From Coptis chinensis (taxonomy: Eukaryota > Streptophyta > Magnoliopsida > Ranunculales > Ranunculaceae), in contig JADFTS010000035.1 in assembly GCA_015680905.1 (NCBI GenBank), positions 62,001-126,000 on the forward strand: 64,000 nucleotides of DNA, given 5' to 3'. Positions 57,624 to 64,000 of this stretch are shown here, piece by piece (within the stretch, counting starts at the first letter, position 1; every line of letters begins with the position of its first letter). The notes under the pieces were generated by a model, which made no database searches, was not told where the DNA came from, and saw only the letters and a program-made list of their open reading frames with translations. Position numbers and translations under genes: made by a program.

Positions 57624-60600
57624 ATGGAGATAGATTTGGGAAAGCTACCGTTTGATTTGGACTTCCACCCGTCAAGCCCTCTCGTCACTGCTGGTCTCAT
57701 CACTGGTGATCTTCACTTGTAAGTTGTTCTTTCACTTTCACTTTCACTTTCATCATCTTCATCATGTAATTATTCAATTGAATCTTAACTACAGGTATCG
57801 GTATGCTGCAATCGGTACTCAACCTAGAAAAGGTTTTCGAAATACATGCACACGAAGAATCTTGTAGAGCTGTTCGTTTTATCAATGGCGGTACCGGTAT
57901 TATTTCATTTTCTTTTTTTTTCTTCCCTAAATTGCATTCTTTACTCTTCTTCTTCTCACTTTGGGTTGTTTTACAGCGATTTTGACTGCTTCTCCTGATT
58001 TCTCTATTCTGGCTACGGATGTTCAAACTTGAGCAACAATTGCTCGTTTGGATAATGCCCATGAGTAAGTTTTTATTTTACTTTATTCTTGTGAGGAATT
58101 TTATTTAATTCTTCTGCTCTGTTGTCGTGCAGGGCAGCTGTAAATCGCTTGGTCAACTTGACTGAAACCACTATTGCCTCAGGAGACGATAATGGCTGCA
58201 TCAAGGTGCTGTTATCCACACTTTGTCTATATTCATTATTATTGCCATCAAGGGATTTTCCTCGAATTTAGCATATAGTGACCTCCTTTGTGTTTAAACA
58301 TACTCTGGGCTTATAAATTTATACACTTGTTTTTTTCACCCAAACTGCCGAATAGGTATGGCACCTTAGGTTACTATCTGATCCCTCTAAGCTAGATGAA
58401 TCTATTTGTGATATAACCATGAATCAGTTTCACGTCCTATTACTAGGAGCAATTTAATGGTTTCGCAATTTCGTGATATGTTAATCCCACGATTCAATTG
58501 GTAAGAAGAACCAAAGTGAAGTATCTTATCTTGTTTGTAGACTTCATCATCCCCAATTTAGTCATTACTAATCTTAAACTCCATTTATATGTCTGTTGAT
58601 GAAATACCAGTTACTTTTCTTTATCATGATGCTTTATAGAATTCATTCCATAGGTTTGGGATACAAGGCAACGTACTTGCTGCAATTCTTTTGACGCCCA
58701 TGAAGAGTACATTTCTGATATGACTTATGCGGCGGATTCATTGAAACTTTTGGGAACGAGGTAGATCTATTTTCTTTCATATTTATGATATTACGTCGTT
58801 CTTTTATGCAACTCTGGCTTGCGTATATGTTTCTTATTGAGGTTTGAAGCACATGTCTAAGCTTCACACTTTATTTTTTGCTGAGTAGTGGGGACGGCAC
58901 TCTATCTGTTTGCAGTCTTAGAAAAAATAAAGTAAGTTGTCTATTTCTTTTAATTCTAGAAAATTTTCTTGCAGACAGTTGGTATTATTACGCTTATTGT
59001 ACTTCTCACTTCAGTTTTGAATAAATAATTTTATTTGGTTGTTGTATGACGTTGTTAGGTCCTAACGCAGTCTGAGTTTTCTGAGGATGAGCCCCTTTCA
59101 GTAGTTCTGATGAAGGTGAAGTTACATTTTGTCCTTCAACTTTGGGTTATGTGGTAGACGCATGGTCATATACTGCTCAGAAACAAACATCTAGACTTAG
59201 TATGTCGTACAGTCAGTGTAGTTGTGTTGGATTCCGCAAGTTGATAGCACGAGTATATGAGAAACATTAAACATAGATTCATCGTTGCAACAATGGACCA
59301 TTTATTGTTGCATTTATGTATCCATTGAAATTTTGGATATGAGAAACCTCTTTATTGGGTCAATGAGAGGATTATGGTTGGTATCATTGAGGTTTCAAGC
59401 TCTTATCTTGTTAGAAAGGTGAATTGGGCAAACATTGAGTCTTGGAATATGGTTTTTTGAAATATGATGTTTTCCATTATTCTAGGTATTAAAAATGGTA
59501 TCGTTTCTGTTACCTCTTTTTTCATGGGTTAGGAAACGGTTGGTCATGTATTTTGAGGAGCGTAGTTGTGTTGGTGTTCTTCATGGGAGTTAGCTTGTGA
59601 TGCTAAATATCAAAGGAGTTATTTTTTACGTAAGTGTGTTAATTATTACTTGATCTTCCTTGATAAGTATATATTCTTATCAGAATGGCCGAAAAGTGAT
59701 CTGTGGAACTCAGAATGGGGTTTTGTTACTGTATTCTTGGGGATATTTCAAGGATTGCAGGTATGCTAGTAAAAAATGTCGGAACAAAATTTGGGAATCA
59801 ACAGTTCATTTTCTCTTTTCACTTATAATTATATTTATTAAAATTAGAGACATCTTAACTTGAAATTTATATTTATCGGATTGTTGACCGCTTTTTCTTG
59901 GATTTCAGTCTAACTCCATCGATGTATTACTCAAGGTGAGTGCATTTTGCTGTAATATTTTTCATTGGATTACAAAATACGAGTTACATTATTCTAAACT
60001 ATTTTTGCTTATTTTGGTTTTAGCTTGATGAAGATAGAGTTATTACTGGAACAGAAAATGGACTCATTAGGTAACAGGACTTGTTCTTTAGCGCAAAGGG
60101 GGTACACACTTTGGGTCAGCCAACCATCATTGTCGAATCGCAGAATATATTGGTGGAGAATTGGCCTAATGTGTGCACATTGGTCATTTATGTAGTGTTG
60201 AACGGATGGAGATGATGGATAATGTAGATGAAAGATAATGTTTTCCTATTTGTTATCTAGTGGTCCTCATATATTTGCTAACGCTGTCTTTGTTCAAATC
60301 CAGCTTGATTGGGATCTTACCCAATAGAATAATTCAACCAATTGCTGAGCATTCTGAATATCCTGTTGAGCGACTTGGTACAACTGTGTGTGTGTGTTTG
60401 TTTAAGGTGCTTTATTTACTGGTGGTATAAGAGTCCCTTAGTACTCTGCATTATACCATTATACTCAGGGGAACCAAACCTTGAAACCTGCATTATATCT
60501 CTTCTGAACCAAGTCCCAGCTGCAAATCCATCCATCCATCCACCCCCTCCCCTCCAACGAGAAAAAACTTGAACTTGTAATTTAACCCTTTTGTGAGAAC

Positions 60601-60798
60601 CTTAAATTTTTTTTGAGAATATTATCTCCAACCATTTGTCTGACTATTGAAATGAAAGTGGAATTTTGTGTAATCACGAGTTTAGCTTGTATTTTGAAGT
60701 GAATTCTTCCACTGCGGGCCTTCAGATGGTCAATGCCTCCCTTTTTTTTTTTTTTTTTTTTTCATTTGCACCTTCCCCCTTTACTGCCAGTTTGTGTG

Positions 60799-60894
60799 CT
60801 TTAAATTCAAGCTAGCTTAGTCTTGTGTTATATCTTGCAGTTTATTCTTTAAATTCAAGCTTGCTTAATCTTGTGTTATATCTTGCAGCTTATT
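60799..60894 (+). repeat. 48-bp tandem duplication across a splice acceptor
   Basis: Two adjacent 48-bp copies, each beginning CTTTAAATTCAAGCT and holding TTGTGTTATATCTTGCAG followed by TTATT. The duplication covers the end of the WDR55-like intron 11 and the first bases of exon 12, so two equivalent acceptors exist (after 60840 and after 60888). Only the second leads in phase into CTTATTCTCATGATAGG. Confidence 0.85.
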
Positions 60895-61233
60895 CTCATG
60901 ATAGGAAGTTCTTGGGCAGTATTTCACATGATCAAATGTTGAAGGTATATGATGCTCTCTCTCTCTGATAGTATGATACATATATTTATAAATAATGTTA
61001 TATCGAAATTCAGTTTTGCACTCAATTGACGTAGTTGTTTAGTACAAATTTATGCATCTGTGTAGAGAGATGACGTACTTGCGGTTACTACTAGAGAATT
61101 TTTTTTTTACTTTCTATTATAAATATTAATTGCTATAGCTTTTGATCCACTACTCGTTGGATATACTTATTTCTGTAAGAGAAGTGGAAAATCAATCAGT
61201 TCAAAGAACAAAACCTGTTTGAATAGTTTAATC

Positions 61234-61777
61234 CTATGTTACATGGACACGCCATATTTCAAAAATAATCCGTGTCGGATACGTATTTACGTGTCCGTAT
61301 TTTTTTTTTGGATAAATATATTTTATTAGAATGGACTTTAAACTGTTACAGATAGTGAGTGAGAACACTACAAGTTCTGCAACTGAAAGGAAAACATACA
61401 GGGAAGTAAACGAAAATAGCATCCCTAGAATATTAACATCCCTGGAGTCGGCCATTATCACACGAGGCCAGTCTAGTACCAAGTTCTTGAATTGGTATTG
61501 TTGCCTTTCCTCATAATTAGACATCCAATACCACAACACACCTTTGATCTCCCTGACCGTTTGTGAGACCGAACATTCTTTGTTCTTGAAAATATGATGA
61601 TTTATGTTCTTCCATATTACCCAAATAACAACATATGGCAATAGACTCCACGTGTCCGTATCGGACACTTATTGTATGTACTATACATCAGTTTTTTATT
61701 TTTCACCATGTCAGACACTTCGTATCCATGTCAGATATGGACAGTTGGATGCACGTATCCGTGTCAATGTAACTTAG
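61234..61777. mobile_element. hAT-like MITE in WDR55-like intron 12
   Basis: A 544-bp insert with inverted ends (CTATGTTACATGGACACG and, inverted, CTAAGTTACATTGACACG) and the 8-bp duplication GTTTAATC (61226-61233 and 61778-61785). Its own sequence is rich in 'cgtgtccgtat' and 'cggatacg' motifs. A LINE piece of 349 bp is inserted in it. Confidence 0.8.
61301..61649 (-). mobile_element. 5'-truncated LINE nested in the MITE
   Basis: On the minus strand it encodes LLPYVVIWVIWKNINHHIFK, then VLWYWMSNYEERQQYQFKNL, the usual C-terminal end of plant L1-type ORF2, followed by 3' UTR and an A-rich tail (T-run on the plus strand at 61301-61309). It is flanked by the 12-bp duplication ACGTGTCCGTAT (61289-61300 and 61650-61661). 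Short length, tail and duplication fit target-primed reverse transcription with 5' truncation. Confidence 0.85.
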
Positions 61778-62204
61778 GTTTAATCTCTTGAGCGTTTTCC
61801 TATCCCCTTTGAGGAATCTGTGGGACTGATGAGATATATACCTATTGTTTGCAAACAGAATCCATATCCTTCATTTCCATTTCATATCCTCCGCTCCATA
61901 TATTAAATTTTCTTGAGATAGAATCTAAGACATTGCTTAAAGTATTTGACATGTTGTAATTTATCCATGTAGCTCTGGGATTTGGATGATCTGTTGCAAG
62001 GTTCTGGTGATGTTCCAAGGAGCCCGGTCAGAGGTCGATAGTAGCGAGATGATGAGATGGATATGGACACTAATCCTTCAACCTCTTTTAAAGGTATGCT
62101 GGTGTTTTTATAGAGGTAGTAACATAAGTTATTACATATTTACATCGTATACAATCAAATATTAAAGTATAATCACCTCCCCTCTCTTCAGTCTTCTCCC
62201 CTTA

Positions 62205-64000
62205 GAGCATCATCAACGCATTGCTATTTGCAATTGTGACACATCAGCGTTTTTAAGGAATCAAAAAAGTCAAAAATGAATCAAGTACCAACGCGAAATA
62301 AGAAAAATTCTTGTTTTCATTTCGCACGGCTAAAGTTGTCCTGCAAACATTAATCTTTTATAAACGGCACAAGTTGTCCTGGATCCATCAATTCCCCCAT
62401 TTTTATGAAGCCAATCCATATTGGTTTCATTATTCCCTCCACTTTCTCGTTATATATCACATATGAATCACAGTTGAAGCATCCATCATTTCTTCATCTC
62501 CTCTCATCAATCAAACTTTTTATATTTTGTCATGGGTTCTAGTAGTCATAATAGCAGCAATTGCGAAAGAGTAAGTGAACTAATTTTCGACGATGATGAT
62601 GAAAATACCGTAATCGTTCAACAAATGCAAAGTGATGCAGTTGTAGTGGCGTCAATGATTCCGCTTTCAACGCTTTATCTGTACCAAAATGGGGTGGATC
62701 TGTTGATGGTAGAGAATACACTAACCGCGATCGTGTTGGATTGCGCGCATGAACGGTTGGTAGCCGATTATTTTGGCGATAGACCAACTTATAAAGCATG
62801 TAAGTTTCGGTCAGAGGTTTCGTATGAGAAGACCACTTTTTAACAATATATTGGAAGTTGTCACTAATTTTGATTCATATTTTAATTTTGATGCTCTTGG
62901 TTTGGGGTTTGGGTTTGGTAAAATGGCGGTACCGCAATACGATGCTTGCTTATGGTTGTCGGTGATTCAATGGATCAACTGGATAAAACTTGTCGAGAGT
63001 ACGCCCGAGAATCACTTCATCATTTCTCGCAATGCGGTTGTCAATGTTTTTGAAGAACAATACCGGAAGCCCAACGGAAGAAGATGTAACACGTTTGCTT
63101 GCGATGAAGTGAAGAACGCGGTTGGCCGGTATGTTGGGTAGTTTAGAATTTGTATGCACTAGGTATGGAAAAATTGTCCAAACTGCGTGGCATGGAACTC
63201 ATTTAGGCCATGCTAGAAAAGTTTAATCGTGATTTTGGAAGCGGTTGTAGACCGGGAGCTATGGTTTTGCACGCATACTTTGGAATGGTCTGGATCGTGT
63301 AATGATCTTAATGTGTTAGATAATTCTCATTTATTTGATAATTTAGTCGAGGAAAACTCCGGCTTGTGTTTATCAAGTTAATAACAATCCTTACAATATG
63401 GGCTACTACCTTGCCGATGGAATATATCGACCATGGGCTACATCGATTCAAACAATCCCATCTCCCCGCTACTCCTATGGATACTAATTTTGCAAAAAGC
63501 GCAAGAAGCAGCTTTCGTAAAGATGTGGAACGTGGTTTTGGTGTTTTACGTGCTAGATTTGCAATTGTTAGCTCGCTTTCGTCGATGGGACAGAGGAGCT
63601 CTATCCCGTATAATGAAGACATGTATTATACTTCACAACATGATTGTTGAGAATGAACGTAATGTACAACTTCCAAAGTGGAAACCACCTTCAGATGAAC
63701 GGTTGCGGCATGAAGTTGAGATGCAGAGTAATGACCATCTGTTTGTGCAAAACATGGTAGCTAGGACATTAAGTATTCGTTGTGGAGCTACTAATCAACA
63801 ATTGAAGAATGATCTGGTTGAACATCATTGGGCACATTATGGTGCACGCCACAACCAAAGGAACAACTAATAAGTTTGTTTAAGTTTGTTAACTGTGTTT
63901 TTTAAGTGTGCTTTATGTATTTTCTATTAACTGTACTTTCATCATGTTTGTTTAAGTTTGATTTGTCTTAGTTGAATTTTCTCGTTAAGCGTACTTTCAT
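62205..64000 (+). mobile_element. PIF/Harbinger element, right end outside the window
   Basis: Begins GAGCATCATCAACGCATTGC directly after TTA (62202-62204), the 3-bp target site of PIF/Harbinger elements, with an end resembling GAGCATCTCCAACGC of plant Harbingers. The transposase follows at 62532. The other end and the second TTA are not in the window. Confidence 0.7.
62532..63870 (+). pseudogene. PIF/Harbinger transposase (ALP1/HARBI1-like), decayed
   Basis: The N terminus is MGSSSHNSSNCERVSELIFD. Next come HERLVADYFGDRPTYKA, FRMRRPLFNNILEVVTNFDS, WINWIKLVESTP, VFEEQYRKPNGRR, YNMGYYLADGIYRPWAT, RKDVERGFGVLRARFAIVSS and IMKTCIILHNMIVENERN, all in the order of plant ALP1/HARBI1-like nucleases. 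The frame changes at least four times. The segment that should hold the first catalytic Asp (GSIDCMHWEW in relatives) reads MLGSLEFVCTRYG, and about 50-60 codons around the second Asp are mostly lost near 63240-63390. It cannot encode a functional DDE transposase. The family normally cuts and pastes DNA at TTA/TAA sites with a Myb-like partner, which is not seen here. Confidence 0.88.

Larger units (their letters stand above)
57624..62093 (+). pseudogene. WDR55: WDR55-like WD40 gene, introns kept, several lesions
   Basis: At least 13 exons with GT-AG borders: 57624-57718, 57795-57896, 57977-58064, 58133-58205, 58654-58760, 58889-58931, 59059-59115, 59684-59760, 59909-59935, 60024-60070, 60304-60377, 60889-60944, 61973-62093. 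They read MEIDLGKLPFDLDFHPSSPL, AGLITGDLHLYRY, NAHEAAVNRLVNLTETTIAS, VWDTRQRTCCNSFDAHEEYI, NGRKVICGTQNGVLLLYSWG and ILPNRIIQPIAEHSEYPVER, which match plant WDR55, a WD40 protein linked to DDB1-CUL4 ubiquitin ligases and reproductive development. Exon 2 has a frame change before KVFEIHAHEE. Exon 3 has TGA at 58030-58032 where Gly is usual. Exon 13 has two TAGs at 62039-62044, where an acidic tail should continue. The basic C-terminal exon is not visible; a Harbinger element follows. It looks like a duplicated, unprocessed pseudogene, unless the indels are sequencing errors. Confidence 0.85.

Overview
The window is nuclear DNA of a flowering plant, probably a eudicot. It is AT-rich and intron-bearing. 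It holds plant Athila- and Tat-type LTR retrotransposons, CACTA, hAT-like, Helitron-like and PIF/Harbinger elements, and remnants of plant MAP kinase, NLR, myosin and WDR55 genes. The species cannot be told from the sequence. I found no gene that is clearly intact.

Layout. (1) 1-2840: two head-to-tail copies of a ~1.5-kb repeat unit. (2) 2841-7729: old DNA-transposon scraps, a broken MAP kinase exon (minus strand) and a non-coding block (5216-7608). (3) 7730-16664: an Athila-like LTR element with two long LTRs and a GGTAT target duplication; it carries gag and protease parts but no reverse transcriptase or integrase that I can see. (4) 16670-23580: featureless AT-rich DNA, a ~65-bp tandem repeat, an NLR resistance-gene fragment split by a solo LTR, and an old Tat-type fragment. 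(5) 23581-41546: the main array, ten further units of the ~1.5-kb repeat, with a solo LTR, a MITE and a CACTA fragment inserted in three of them. (6) 41739-42329: two further MAP kinase exons (minus strand). (7) 42579-55560: a second copy of the block seen at 5216-7608, split by a ~10.8-kb Tat-type LTR element that itself holds a 1.3-kb hAT-like element. (8) 55561-~57420: a Helitron-like segment on the minus strand. (9) 57624-62093: a WDR55-like gene with at least 13 recognisable exons, broken in several places, with a LINE-in-hAT nest in one intron. (10) 62205 to the window end: a decayed PIF/Harbinger element carrying an ALP1/HARBI1-like transposase.

The most striking features are these. 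Each array unit encodes about 179 codons resembling the restriction-like endonuclease end of R2/CRE-type non-LTR retrotransposons: a C/H cluster, an RHD motif, then R-P-x-D and D-V-T. The order 'array, then MAP kinase remnant, then shared non-coding block' occurs twice, about 37 kb apart, which suggests a large tandem segmental duplication. The two MAP kinase remnants are complementary: one copy keeps exon 4 and the other keeps exons 5 and 6. A CACTA fragment inside one array unit carries what reads as a myosin motor-domain exon. All assignments come from reading the sequence by eye; no search or alignment program was run.
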